Source: Methanomassiliicoccaceae archaeon UBA472 (GTDB taxonomy: Archaea; Thermoplasmatota; Thermoplasmata; Methanomassiliicoccales; UBA472). From it: DNA of 64,000 bases. Position numbers and translations under genes: made by a program. The notes under the pieces are model-generated. The model saw only the letters and a list, made by a program, of their open reading frames with translations. It did not search any database and was not told the DNA's origin. Shown in pieces: positions 1 through 8,276 of the stretch. Within the stretch, counting starts at the first letter, position 1. The number at the start of each line of letters is the position of its first letter. Location: NCBI GenBank assembly GCA_002497075.1, contig DAML01000026.1, positions 124,001 to 188,000 on the forward strand. The letters are read 5' to 3'.

Positions 1-176
1 TTTTTGAGTCCCAGACACCAATTATCAGTGTTAAATTATTATTTGTCTAATATCAAACTTTTACGCTGTTAATAAAAAAGGCTGCTCCGAGAAGGATGAC
101 CGAAGTTCGACAATTGTTCATCGGAGAGGATAAAAAAGCGGTTTGAGGGCTTGTTATCGTAGTAATTTATCGTCAT

Positions 177-908
177 TTGACGTTCGCAGCGGTTCGGACG
201 TCCTTTTTTAGCGCAACGCTTATAAAACAAAATCCCTCTGATGCCTCGCCAAGGCAGGTAAAGTTCGGGAGAGTAATACATACGCTCGAGACACTAGCCG
301 TTGTTGGGGACATACCCCTCCGCGTAGCTGTTCTGATATCCTCATACGCTTTCCTTGGCGGGGCGATCAAGTATATCGACCAGGCCTATGATGAGAGCAT
401 CGGGTCGATCAAGATCGCCAAGATACTTGCCGTGCTCTCCGGTCTGATCATGGGAGGGGTGATGGTGGCGGACGGGGGATTCTCCACCGCTTTCTTCCTG
501 GCCATGCTCATCAGCCTGGTGGTCACCAAGAAGATCGACAACGTGAGCTTCCTGGCCGGGACCTTCATCGGACTGGCGACCTTTTTGGCCGGTGGGTTGA
601 TCTGGGGAATGGATGTCATGCTGGTCCCATTGGCGGTCTTCCTGATCGCTGGCGCGGTGGACGAGCTGGCCGACGGTTTCGCCCACGGTCGCGATCTCGG
701 CAAGGCGGTCGAGTACTTCCTGCACTACCGACCTTTCAGCGACTTCGCCCTGGTGATCTTGATAGTCGCGGTTCCGTTCGACTGGATATACTTGGCTCCG
801 TACTTCGCTTTCACCTTCAGCTACCTGCTGATCGGGATGCTGGACGAGGGACAGGTCACCCAGTCCGTCCGCGTTATCATCCGCAAGGCCAGCCAGCTCC
901 GCCCGTGA
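177..908 (+). CDS. Multi-pass membrane protein of unknown function
   Basis: I do not recognise the family. The protein has about 243 residues with at least five hydrophobic stretches, including segments around residues 50-65, 80-95, 104-118, 122-150 and 192-225, and short charged loops between them. The start is doubtful: 177 is TTG, there is no other in-frame ATG, GTG or TTG until about residue 85, and a TATA-like TTATAAAA (about 221-228) lies inside the first codons, which would suit a later start. The first 40 residues look unlike a membrane protein N-terminus. It stands alone, followed after about 45 bases by the HhH gene. Confidence 0.6.
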   Translation: MTFAAVRTSFFSATLIKQNPSDASPRQVKFGRVIHTLETLAVVGDIPLRVAVLISSYAFLGGAIKYIDQAYDESIGSIKIAKILAVLSGLIMGGVMVADGGFSTAFFLAMLISLVVTKKIDNVSFLAGTFIGLATFLAGGLIWGMDVMLVPLAVFLIAGAVDELADGFAHGRDLGKAVEYFLHYRPFSDFALVILIVAVPFDWIYLAPYFAFTFSYLLIGMLDEGQVTQSVRVIIRKASQLRP

Positions 909-953
909 GCTATGGTAAATGATTAAATCCTGCGGGTGGTCATCATTACCACG

Positions 954-1187
954 ATGGAACAGGACGACCGGGAATCGGTTCTGAAGGAGCTGCGGTCCAT
1001 CCCCGTAGTAGGGGAGAAGGTGGCCGAACCGCTTTACATGCTGGGCATAAGGTCGGTGAAGGAACTTGTCGGTAGGTCGGCAGAGGACATGTACGGGGAT
1101 CTGCGGACCATGAAAGGGTACTACGTTGAACCGTGCATGCTGAACCAGCTCAAGGTGGCGGTCAGCATGGCCGCCAAGATTAAGTGA
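954..1187 (+). CDS. Small helix-hairpin-helix protein
   Basis: This 77-residue protein has the pattern of the Cdd1/HhH family of small DNA-binding-type proteins: an N-terminal acidic helix, then a HhH signature around SIPVVGEKVAEPLYMLGIRS, and a second helix pair ending in a lysine. I chose ATG 954 over the in-frame GTG 936 because an AT-rich TATA-like element (about 915-925) lies some 30 bases upstream, which suits a leaderless transcript. Binding target and role are unknown. It precedes the ACT/metallo-beta-lactamase gene in the same direction but with its own promoter-like gap. Confidence 0.7.
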   Translation: MEQDDRESVLKELRSIPVVGEKVAEPLYMLGIRSVKELVGRSAEDMYGDLRTMKGYYVEPCMLNQLKVAVSMAAKIK

Positions 1188-1254
1188 TTTGGGTCATAAT
1201 TTCTTCGATCGAGTGGGAACCTAAGTTATAAGCTTTTTAGTGGCATCCTCTCCG

Positions 1255-2760
1255 ATGATGCAGAGAAATTACTTCGTGGCCAAGATGCCCGACGAGCCCG
1301 GGGCGCTGCACCGGGCGGCGGAGATCGTCAAGAGGCTCGGAGGCAACATCGACCGCATCCAGTACGATAAGCGCATAGATCCGTACACGGTGTTCTTCGA
1401 GGCGCGATGCACTGAGGACGAATACCAGGCCATGCGTTCCGAGCTGGAGGCCATCGGTTATCTGCAGGGGAAGATGAGCCTACCAAGCTTCCTAAAGTTC
1501 CACGTCGTCCTGCCGAACCGCAGCGGCGCGCTGTTCGACTTTCTCAACCACACCACGGCGGCCAAGTGCAACATAGATTTCCTGGACTTTGACGACCGGG
1601 GAAAACATCCGGAACGTTTGACCGTCTCGCTTACGGTAGAGGAGGCGGGAGCGGTGGACCGGCTGCTGGAAGAGCTGAAGTCCGTCTATCCGCTGGAGAT
1701 CCTGGAGTACGATACGACCGGCCAGCACCTGGATGAAACGGTCTTTTACATCCGCTTCGCCCAGGAGCTGCGCGCCCTTGTCGGCGAGGCCGAGGATGCG
1801 TTCCTGCTGAGACTGCTCTCGGACATAAACCACGTGGCCCAGGAGCTCATGAACCTGGGCAGCGACCCCAAACAGGCCTTCTCGGACGTGCTGCGCAGCG
1901 GCCGGGGGCTTAGGGAGACGTCCGGTAAGGGGTTCTACGCCGACCTGCAGGAGGTGCGCCTGGGCAACGCGGACGTCCTATGCGTCCAGCTGCCCTGCGG
2001 TGGTAATTGCTACCTTCTGCGGAACGGTTCAGAGGTGAGCATGGTCGACACCGGCTTCGGCATCTACTTCCGCGACCTGGACAGGCTTATGGAGAGGGAG
2101 GGCTGGGGCGGAGTGGGCATGGTTCGCAACCTTCTGATCACTCACGGCGACGCCGATCACTCCGGCTCTGCCGGGCTAATTGCCGCCCCCGCTAGAATGC
2201 ACCAGGACACCCTGGAGATGATCCGGCGCTCGAACCGGGCATACGGGTCCGATAGTGAGGGTTCGGTGCTTTCAGAGGTCTACACCAAACTTATCAACCT
2301 CTTCTCCGGGTTCTCGGTGTCCGAGCGCCCGGACACGTTTCCATTGGATCGCCGACAAAGCAGGGGGGACTTCCCGGTATTGGCCACCCTGGATTTGGCC
2401 GGGATGAGATGCGAGGTGCTGGAAGGTTTCGGCGGCCACACCACCGGACAGGTGTTCTACTTCCTGCCGGAAGAACTGGTGCTGTTCACTGGGGACAGCC
2501 TGATCAACTTTGATAGTTTGACCGAGGAGCGGAAGGACTTCGCCACCCTGGCCAAGAACCTCATGACCTCGGTGAACGTCGATAGCGCCAAGGCCTCCAA
2601 GGAACGCAAGGCGCTATTGCGTCTGATAGAGATGGAGGAATCGGCGCGAACGGACGGACGGAAGTGCTTGGTCTGTGGAGGTCACGGAGCGATATCTGTT
2701 CTAAGAGAGGGGAAACTGGTCCAGCATTCGCCTGTCAGAAGATGGGTCGCGGAAAAATAA
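1255..2760 (+). CDS. Two ACT-like domains fused to a metallo-beta-lactamase-fold hydrolase
   Basis: The first 150 residues contain two ACT-like ligand-binding units (FVAKMPDEPGALHRAAEIV and FHVVLPNRSGALFDFLNHT are the paired starts). A metallo-beta-lactamase fold fills the C-terminal 280 residues, with metal motif THGDADH, then GGHTTG and FTGDS. The second histidine of the usual HxHxDH is aspartate here, as in ComEC-type hydrolases. ACT domains usually sense amino acids, so an allosterically controlled hydrolase is plausible; the substrate is unknown. Start ATG 1255 (or 1258) lies about 25 bases after TTATAA at 1226-1231; a GTG at 1240 is also in frame. Confidence 0.8.
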   Translation: MMQRNYFVAKMPDEPGALHRAAEIVKRLGGNIDRIQYDKRIDPYTVFFEARCTEDEYQAMRSELEAIGYLQGKMSLPSFLKFHVVLPNRSGALFDFLNHTTAAKCNIDFLDFDDRGKHPERLTVSLTVEEAGAVDRLLEELKSVYPLEILEYDTTGQHLDETVFYIRFAQELRALVGEAEDAFLLRLLSDINHVAQELMNLGSDPKQAFSDVLRSGRGLRETSGKGFYADLQEVRLGNADVLCVQLPCGGNCYLLRNGSEVSMVDTGFGIYFRDLDRLMEREGWGGVGMVRNLLITHGDADHSGSAGLIAAPARMHQDTLEMIRRSNRAYGSDSEGSVLSEVYTKLINLFSGFSVSERPDTFPLDRRQSRGDFPVLATLDLAGMRCEVLEGFGGHTTGQVFYFLPEELVLFTGDSLINFDSLTEERKDFATLAKNLMTSVNVDSAKASKERKALLRLIEMEESARTDGRKCLVCGGHGAISVLREGKLVQHSPVRRWVAEK

Positions 2761-2782
2761 GGAAAAGGGAAGTGGTTTGGTT

Positions 2783-3559
2783 CTAGGCGACCATGGTCCC
2801 GGAGAACACCTGCCAGGCCAGGGCGGTCTTGGCCACCAGGCTCAGGATGATGTATACCCTTTCGCCGTAGAGATAGTCCTTCCACTTTCCGACCTTCTTG
2901 TACTGCAGGATCATGTTGATGGCGAATATGTTGAAGAAGAACGCTATCGATATCATGATCCCGTACACGAAGCCCGGAGGGGAGCCGCCGCGAACCCCGG
3001 TGAAGTACATGAACAGCGCGATCCACGGTATCAGACCGGCAAAGCACCCGAATATGAACGAGGTCCAATCGGTCTTCTTGGTGTTCTGGTTGTGAGCCTC
3101 CATCATGTAGCCGAACAGATTCATGCAGGCGTTCAGGGAGAACAGCAGCATTATGGAGATGAAGTCGAACATCCCGCACAGCCAGGCTATGACCACTAAC
3201 ATGAAGGACGAGGACACCGCGTACTCGAACCAGCGGGCCTTGTTCATGTTCTGCTTCAGGTTCTCCACGTACCACTTGTATCCGAAAGTGGATACGGAGA
3301 AGTGGGCGATGGCCGACATAAGCAGGAATATGGCCACCATGGGGCCTAGGGGCACGCTGAAAAGCAGCATAGCATCTCCGGGTCCGGTCGGAGGGAACCC
3401 ATTGGCAGCGTCGATGTATGAGGTGGTGAACCTCATCTGAACATCGTAGTTCGCGATCGCTAGCATTATGGCGGCCTGAACGAAATGTAAGAACCCCATT
3501 ATCAGGTTGAACCGCCTTAGTTTTTTGAACTTGATAACATCTGCGTTGTCATCGTCCAT
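2783..3559 (-). CDS. Heliorhodopsin (first of a tandem pair)
   Basis: A 258-residue seven-helix retinal protein of the heliorhodopsin family, which differs from type-1 rhodopsins in inverted membrane orientation. The retinal-binding lysine is K244 in SLVAKTALAWQ, the family's helix-7 signature. The counterion glutamate is E112 in RWFEY, and the two conserved cytoplasmic-side histidines are present (H25 in FLHFVQ, H86 in AIAHF). I chose ATG 3559, giving a length close to known heliorhodopsins; the longer frame to 3607 adds 16 residues absent from the family. A TATA-like TAATATAAA lies near 3608-3620. It ends in TAG directly after the normal family C-terminus. Signalling or light sensing is inferred; the family's partners are poorly known. 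Confidence 0.93.
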   Translation of the reverse strand: MDDDNADVIKFKKLRRFNLIMGFLHFVQAAIMLAIANYDVQMRFTTSYIDAANGFPPTGPGDAMLLFSVPLGPMVAIFLLMSAIAHFSVSTFGYKWYVENLKQNMNKARWFEYAVSSSFMLVVIAWLCGMFDFISIMLLFSLNACMNLFGYMMEAHNQNTKKTDWTSFIFGCFAGLIPWIALFMYFTGVRGGSPPGFVYGIMISIAFFFNIFAINMILQYKKVGKWKDYLYGERVYIILSLVAKTALAWQVFSGTMVA

Positions 3560-3664
3560 TGAAAAACCTGTCAATAAAATGGTGGGGGCCAGTATAAATT
3601 CTTTCACTTTTTTATATTAGACAGTGGCTGATGAAAATTCTAGACCTTTCAGTAATGCGTTTGT

Positions 3665-3683
3665 CCCACCCCGTGAGGGTGGG
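3665..3683 (-). terminator. GC-rich hairpin between the two heliorhodopsin genes
   Basis: CCCACCC and GGGTGGG form a 7-bp stem with a 5-base loop (CGTGA), just 3' of the upstream heliorhodopsin stop. It may terminate or process the first transcript, since the second gene has its own TATA-like element. No T-run follows immediately, so the role is uncertain. Confidence 0.4.
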
Positions 3684-3704
3684 GAAGGTAACGGACCTGT
3701 GGGA

Positions 3705-4487
3705 TCATCCTCTGAGCGTTCCGGACCAGACCTGCCAGGCCAAGATGCTCTTGGCGAACAGCGATAGCACGATGTATCCCCTCTCACCGACAAGATAGTC
3801 CGCCCACTTCCCCTTCTTGCGGTATTGGAATATCATGTTCAGGGGGAAGATGTTGAAGGTGATGAAGAGGGACACGATTATCAGATAGACGAAGGACGGG
3901 ATGGTGTCGGAGAACGGGGCTATCGCTCCCACGAAGTAAGCGATTATGACCACCCACGGCACCAGCCCGGCGATGCAACCGACGTAGAATGGAGCCCAGT
4001 CCACCTCTTTCCGGTCCTGGTTCCTCATCTCCATCAGCATCCCGCAGAGGTTCATGACCATGCTGGCCACGAAGATCAGCAGCAGCGTTCCGAAGTCGAA
4101 GATGCCCACCAGCAGGGCGATTATAACCAGCATCCAAGACGCGCTGAAGGAGTATTCGATCCAACGGGCGTAGTTAATGTTCTTCTTGAGGTTCCGTACG
4201 TACCAGGGATACAGCCAAGGTGACGCCACGGCCCAGTGGGCGAGGGCGGACATGAACAGGAAGGCCGCCACCGCCAATCCTATGGGAAGCTCGAACAGGA
4301 CCTCGGTCCTGGTGGAGATCGTCTGTGCCACCTCATCGTAATAAAGGAAATTAGACTTGATCGGCAATGAGACGGAGTTGCTGACCAAGACCATCAGGAC
4401 GGCCTGAACGAAATGAAATAGCCCCATCGCGGCATTGAACTTGCGCAACTTGGCATAGCGCGGATCATCCTCTATTGTATCGCCCAC
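3705..4487 (-). CDS. Heliorhodopsin (second of a tandem pair)
   Basis: A 260-residue paralogue of the preceding gene. Key residues are retained: retinal lysine K246 in SLFAKSILAWQ, counterion E111 in RWIEY, and histidines H25 and H84. The loop after helix 1 and the extracellular insertion differ strongly from the neighbour, so the copies are old or have different tuning. The start is GTG 4487, preceded by a good ribosome-binding sequence AGGGGG. It lies upstream of the other heliorhodopsin with about 145 bases between them, and divergent to the Get3/ArsA gene, so the pair may or may not be cotranscribed. Confidence 0.93.
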   Translation of the reverse strand: MGDTIEDDPRYAKLRKFNAAMGLFHFVQAVLMVLVSNSVSLPIKSNFLYYDEVAQTISTRTEVLFELPIGLAVAAFLFMSALAHWAVASPWLYPWYVRNLKKNINYARWIEYSFSASWMLVIIALLVGIFDFGTLLLIFVASMVMNLCGMLMEMRNQDRKEVDWAPFYVGCIAGLVPWVVIIAYFVGAIAPFSDTIPSFVYLIIVSLFITFNIFPLNMIFQYRKKGKWADYLVGERGYIVLSLFAKSILAWQVWSGTLRG

Positions 4488-4578
4488 AAATACCCCCTAT
4501 AAAAAAGATTCTTGTGGACTATTAATCGTTATCTGTCGATTATTTATCCGTTCCTAATCGATGGAAGGAAGGATAACA

Positions 4579-4587
4579 ATATTTAAG
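4579..4587 (+). promoter_or_regulatory. TATA box of the Get3/ArsA gene
   Basis: ATATTTAAG is centred about 23-25 bases before ATG 4605, the spacing expected for a leaderless archaeal transcript. The 115-base divergent gap (4488-4604) also carries AT-rich boxes that could drive the heliorhodopsin on the other strand. Confidence 0.55.
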
Positions 4588-4604
4588 TTCAGTCCATTCT
4601 CAAG

Positions 4605-5534
4605 ATGATTCAAATGACGAAAGAGGACATGAGAGAGATCATCGAGAACCGCAAGTTCCTGTTCTTCGGTGGGAAGGGCGGGGTTGGGAAGACGACCATG
4701 GCCGCTACGACCGCGACATGGCTATCCGACCATGGGTACAAGACCCTGATCGTGGCCACAGACCCGACCGTCAGCTTATCGGCCATATACGGCCAGGAGA
4801 TCAGCGCCACTGAGGTCACCAAGATCGGTATCGAACGCAATCTCTGCGGTCTGAACATCAACCCCAAGAAGGCCATGGGCGTTTTCCAGACCAGACTGGA
4901 GGGGATGATGGAAGGATTCTCGTCCATGTTCGGTTCCGAGCTTCTCTCCACGCCGTGCACGGAGGAGATCGCCGCCTTCGATCAGTTCGTCAGTTACTTC
5001 GAGGATACCGAGCACGACAAGGTGGTCTTCGATACCGCTCCCACCGGGCACACCCTGCGCGAGCTGTCCATGCCCTTTGATTGGTCAGGCTACATCGCCA
5101 ACCAGATCAAGAACCGCCGCGAGATGTCGGAGGTCCTTGGCTTCGTATACGACGAGAACATGGTGGCCGATCTGGAGACGGAAAAGGCACGTTACGACAA
5201 GTCAGTGCGCGGGCTATCGGACGAGACCATTTCTGCTTTCAATCTGGTCCTACTGCCGGAGAAGCTCCCCATAGAGGAGACGGCCCGGGCGATAGAGGAC
5301 CTGGGCGGATTCGGTATCAAGGTTAAATCGCTGATCATCAACGAGGTCATACCGAGGGAGGTCCTCCAGGGCAACTGGTTCCTGGAGAGGAGAAGGGCCA
5401 CCCAGGACAAATATCTCAATGAGATCGCCTCGAGGTTCTCAGCCATCCCCAGCATGGAGGTCCCCCTGTTCGACACTGATGTGTATGGGATGGAGATGCT
5501 GAGGAAGGTGGGGAGGGCGCTGTATGGGGAATAG
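4605..5534 (+). CDS. Get3/ArsA-family ATPase
   Basis: A 309-residue single-module ArsA-like ATPase. It has the deviant P-loop GGKGGVGKTT (residues 22-31), a switch region beginning DPTVSL, and the A-loop-like TAPTGHTLREL. Archaeal single-module members are usually Get3/TRC40 homologues that target tail-anchored membrane proteins; ArsA arsenite pump ATPases are normally double modules. The canonical Get3 CxxC zinc motif is not evident, so the substrate is open. Its stop (TAG) overlaps the next gene, which encodes a small CC-containing thioredoxin-fold protein, suggesting a metalloid or redox partner. An ArsR regulator with an ELCPC motif lies 3 kb downstream. Confidence 0.88.
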   Translation: MIQMTKEDMREIIENRKFLFFGGKGGVGKTTMAATTATWLSDHGYKTLIVATDPTVSLSAIYGQEISATEVTKIGIERNLCGLNINPKKAMGVFQTRLEGMMEGFSSMFGSELLSTPCTEEIAAFDQFVSYFEDTEHDKVVFDTAPTGHTLRELSMPFDWSGYIANQIKNRREMSEVLGFVYDENMVADLETEKARYDKSVRGLSDETISAFNLVLLPEKLPIEETARAIEDLGGFGIKVKSLIINEVIPREVLQGNWFLERRRATQDKYLNEIASRFSAIPSMEVPLFDTDVYGMEMLRKVGRALYGE

Positions 5535-5865
5535 GCTCAAACTGACCATCTTCTCGGCCTCCTGTTGTCAACCGCAAACGGCGGTGTACGACAAGCGGTA
5601 CATCGAGCTGATAAAGCAGGTGATAGAGGAGAGCGGCATCGAGGCGGACATCGACCTGGTGACGGCGACCGAGGCCCGTATAAGCCTTGTTTACTTCTTC
5701 GTTGGAGCTATCCAACCGCTCTACGCCAAGTACGGTCCGGCCGTGGCACCTGCCCTCTTCGTTAACGAGAAGCTGACGCTGTTCGGTGGGGTGCCGACAA
5801 AAGAAAAGTTGAAGGAGGTCCTGGAGAAAGCGGCCTCCGAACCTCCAATGCCGCTGATGTGGTAG
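5524..5865 (+). CDS. Small thioredoxin-fold protein with vicinal cysteines, coupled to the ArsA-like ATPase
   Basis: A 113-residue protein whose layout (N-terminal beta strand, SASCCQPQ cysteine pair, long helix, then VAPALFVNEKLTLFGGVP with a cis-proline-like position and a final helix) matches a thioredoxin-like fold. The vicinal CC at the active-site position recalls the ArsD arsenic chaperone, which hands As(III) to ArsA, but the overall sequence is not clearly ArsD. The start overlaps the ATPase stop by 11 bases, so the two are almost certainly translated together. Role as a metal(loid) or redox partner is inferred. Confidence 0.7.
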   Translation: MGNRLKLTIFSASCCQPQTAVYDKRYIELIKQVIEESGIEADIDLVTATEARISLVYFFVGAIQPLYAKYGPAVAPALFVNEKLTLFGGVPTKEKLKEVLEKAASEPPMPLMW

Positions 5866-5866
5866 A

Positions 5867-6301
5867 TCACTTCCCAAGCAGCATGCTGATGCCCGCCACC
5901 GGAACTATGGACAGAAGCAGCACCGCCAGGTTCTGATATAGGCTGTAATCGCCAGCGTACCAGAACAGCCATGCCCCGATCGCCACCAGCCATATCAGGG
6001 CCAGGGCGCCCTTGGCCATCCCATGCTTTTCCATCTCACAGCTGATGTCCTTCAGCTCGCCCATGCTCTTGGCGAAGGTCAGCCACACGGTCACGTTCAC
6101 CATGGCCAGGGCTACCACGGACAGCATGAGCACCGCTATGTTCTGCAGTATGCTGTACCCGTCGGCCAGGAAGAACAGCCAGGCAATAACGAAGCCGAAC
6201 CATCCTAACGCCGATACGGCGCTGACCGTGACGCGCCAGCTCATTCCCTTGACCGCTCTCCAATCCCTGCAGTCGCCGCAGGCCCACTCGTTGTCGCTCA
6301 T
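5867..6301 (-). CDS. Four-helix membrane protein made of two repeated hairpins
   Basis: A 144-residue protein with a short N-terminal segment carrying a CxxC-like pair (WACGDC) and four predicted membrane helices. The two halves are visibly duplicated: AWLFFLADGYSILQNIAVLM in the first half matches AWLFWYAGDYSLYQNLAVLL in the second. A charged cytoplasmic linker (about 80-95) joins them. I know no function for this family. It is convergent with the CC protein gene, with stops one base apart. Confidence 0.7.
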   Translation of the reverse strand: MSDNEWACGDCRDWRAVKGMSWRVTVSAVSALGWFGFVIAWLFFLADGYSILQNIAVLMLSVVALAMVNVTVWLTFAKSMGELKDISCEMEKHGMAKGALALIWLVAIGAWLFWYAGDYSLYQNLAVLLLSIVPVAGISMLLGK

Positions 6302-6419
6302 CGAAGCATCACATTCCTTTCTTCCTTGAAACGGATTAGGCTGAGCACTTTACTAAACGGAAGCGGACACTTGTGACCATTCCGAGCGAATTATCTAGGT
6401 TGCGGCTCATAACGTTCTG

Positions 6420-7208
6420 ATGCCCGAGCTGCCGGAGGTGGAGATTGCCAGGAGGTTCGTGAGGGACCGCCTTATCGGAAAACGCGTCACATCCATCGAT
6501 GTCCTGGACAGCAGGATGCTGGCCAGAAGTTCGGAGCGTTCGATGAGGGCTGCTTTCCTTGAGAGGACCGTGGACGATGCCATTCGTCACGGAAAGAACT
6601 TGCTGGTGAAGATCGGGGACGATCATCTGTATCTGCACCTGGGCATGAGCGGTTCGCTGCATATGGTCGACGAGGACGGACATACCTCCCACGAAAGGCT
6701 GCGCCTTGGTCTGGACGAGGGAGCCTTGGTCCTTGACGACCCCCGGAGGTTCGGGCGTTTCGGCCTCTACCATGACATCGAAGACATGCTGGCCGATAAG
6801 GGCCTGGGCCCGGATGCCTTGACGGTTTCAGACAAGGAGTTCGTTTCCAGGATGGCGGGCAGGAAAAGTTCGATAAAACCGTTGCTGCTGGACCAAGGCA
6901 TCATCGCTGGCGTCGGGAACCTGTACGCGGACGAGGTGCTTTTTCAGGAACAACTTCACCCCGCCACCAAGGCCAACGCGATCGCCCGAACGGATATGGC
7001 GCGTCTCGGGAAGCGCATCCGAAAGGTGCTGGAGACCTCCATCTCGGTTCGAACGGATTTTTCCCGGCTTCCTGAGGGTTATCTTCTGAGGGACCGGAGA
7101 GAGGGGGCGCCCTGCCCTCGTTGCGCGACGGAGCTGGTGGTCATCCGCGTCGGCGGCAGGACGACCGTCCTGTGCCCTTCGTGTCAATCGCAACGGGCGG
7201 AACGTTAA
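6420..7208 (+). CDS. mutM: Formamidopyrimidine-DNA glycosylase (Fpg/MutM-type)
   Basis: A 262-residue base-excision repair glycosylase/AP lyase that removes oxidised purines. It begins MPELPEVE, giving the catalytic proline 2 and glutamate 3, has the conserved lysine K59 in the HGKN loop, the H2TH segment GIIAGVGNLYADE, and a C-terminal zinc finger with cysteine pairs CPRC and CPSC. Length matches bacterial Fpg. The family is uncommon in archaea, so acquisition from bacteria is likely, though I cannot test it. It stands alone between a convergent and a codirectional gene. Confidence 0.93.
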   Translation: MPELPEVEIARRFVRDRLIGKRVTSIDVLDSRMLARSSERSMRAAFLERTVDDAIRHGKNLLVKIGDDHLYLHLGMSGSLHMVDEDGHTSHERLRLGLDEGALVLDDPRRFGRFGLYHDIEDMLADKGLGPDALTVSDKEFVSRMAGRKSSIKPLLLDQGIIAGVGNLYADEVLFQEQLHPATKANAIARTDMARLGKRIRKVLETSISVRTDFSRLPEGYLLRDRREGAPCPRCATELVVIRVGGRTTVLCPSCQSQRAER

Positions 7209-7252
7209 GTGCTGCCTTATTATAGCCTCGGTCATCATATGTTTAACGGACC

Positions 7253-7516
7253 ATGGAAGTCGACATAGTCACCTTGGCGAACCTCCTGTTGTGCCTGGCC
7301 ATAGTGGCCTTGGGGCTCCTGGGATATCGCAGGAGCAAACACACCTTGCCTTTGATGCTGGCCGTGGTGTTCGCCTTGTTCGGCGTTTCCCATCTATTGA
7401 TACTGTTGAGCCTTTTCGATGACCTGGAGATGGTTGTGTTCGCCATACGGGTCGTCGGTTACGCCCTGGTCATCTACCTGCTGTATCACTACGTACAGGT
7501 ACTGGACATCTTCTGA
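7253..7516 (+). CDS. Small three-helix membrane protein
   Basis: An 87-residue protein with three hydrophobic helices (about 7-25, 32-54 and 58-80), a short RRSKH cytoplasmic loop, and no recognisable catalytic motif. A TATA-like TTATTATA at 7217-7225 lies about 27 bases upstream of ATG 7253, supporting a real leaderless gene. Function unknown. Confidence 0.6.
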   Translation: MEVDIVTLANLLLCLAIVALGLLGYRRSKHTLPLMLAVVFALFGVSHLLILLSLFDDLEMVVFAIRVVGYALVIYLLYHYVQVLDIF

Positions 7517-7543
7517 ACTGCGGAACGTTCTTCCGCATCCTTA

Positions 7544-8218
7544 ATGAGATTAGAGAGGCGTGCCATCACCGGTGAGACCGTGTTGGGTCCGAAGGAAGAG
7601 CTCTTGCGCTTGGCCGCCCTCGCCGATGCCCATGGTGCCAGGTCAGCCGTGCTGAGCGCGCATGACGTGGTGGTGGCCGATTGGGTGCGCTTCAAGTGCC
7701 GTTACGGCTGCAAGGGTTACGCCAAGCATCTCACCTGCCCTCCGTACGCCCCGTCGCCAGAGGAGACCAGGAGGATGCTGGCCGAGTACGATCATGCCCT
7801 GCTGCTCCGTTTTGACGGAGTGCCTGGTCGAGAGAAGGCCAGGCCTGAGGACGTGCCCGAGGACTTCCATCCATGGTACCGCGACCTGATCCTGCTGGTC
7901 AACCGCACCGTTCACCTCCTGGAGAAGACCGCGTTCTACGACGGTTTCTACAAGGCCTTCGGTTTCGGGGCGTATCCGTGCATATACTGCGAGCATTGCG
8001 TGGCCGAGGAGACGGAAGGGATCGTTGACGAGAGCGTTCGCCGGAAATGCAGGCACATGGACCTGGTCCGGCCTAGCATGGAAGCGGCGGGGATGGACGT
8101 GTTCGCCATTGCCAGGAAGGTCGGTTGGGACATCAACACCATACCGTGCAAGGACCTGGAGTACGGGAAGGTCACCCGCTTCGACCTTATGTCCGTTGGA
8201 CTGTTGCTCTTGGAGTGA
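7544..8218 (+). CDS. DUF2284 predicted metal-binding protein
   Basis: A 224-residue protein matching the DUF2284 family, which carries many conserved cysteines thought to bind metal or iron-sulfur clusters. Cysteine groups are visible at CRYGC, HLTCPPYAPSPEETR (the family hallmark), YPCIYCEHC, RRKCRH and IPCKD. The enzyme reaction is unknown. The family is frequent in anaerobes. ATG 7544 starts 27 bases after the preceding small membrane gene, so the two may be cotranscribed. Confidence 0.82.
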   Translation: MRLERRAITGETVLGPKEELLRLAALADAHGARSAVLSAHDVVVADWVRFKCRYGCKGYAKHLTCPPYAPSPEETRRMLAEYDHALLLRFDGVPGREKARPEDVPEDFHPWYRDLILLVNRTVHLLEKTAFYDGFYKAFGFGAYPCIYCEHCVAEETEGIVDESVRRKCRHMDLVRPSMEAAGMDVFAIARKVGWDINTIPCKDLEYGKVTRFDLMSVGLLLLE

Positions 8219-8276
8219 GGACACCGAAGGTAAAATAATCGAGGTCCGCCTTTGTCGTTATCGGTGAACCGGTAAG

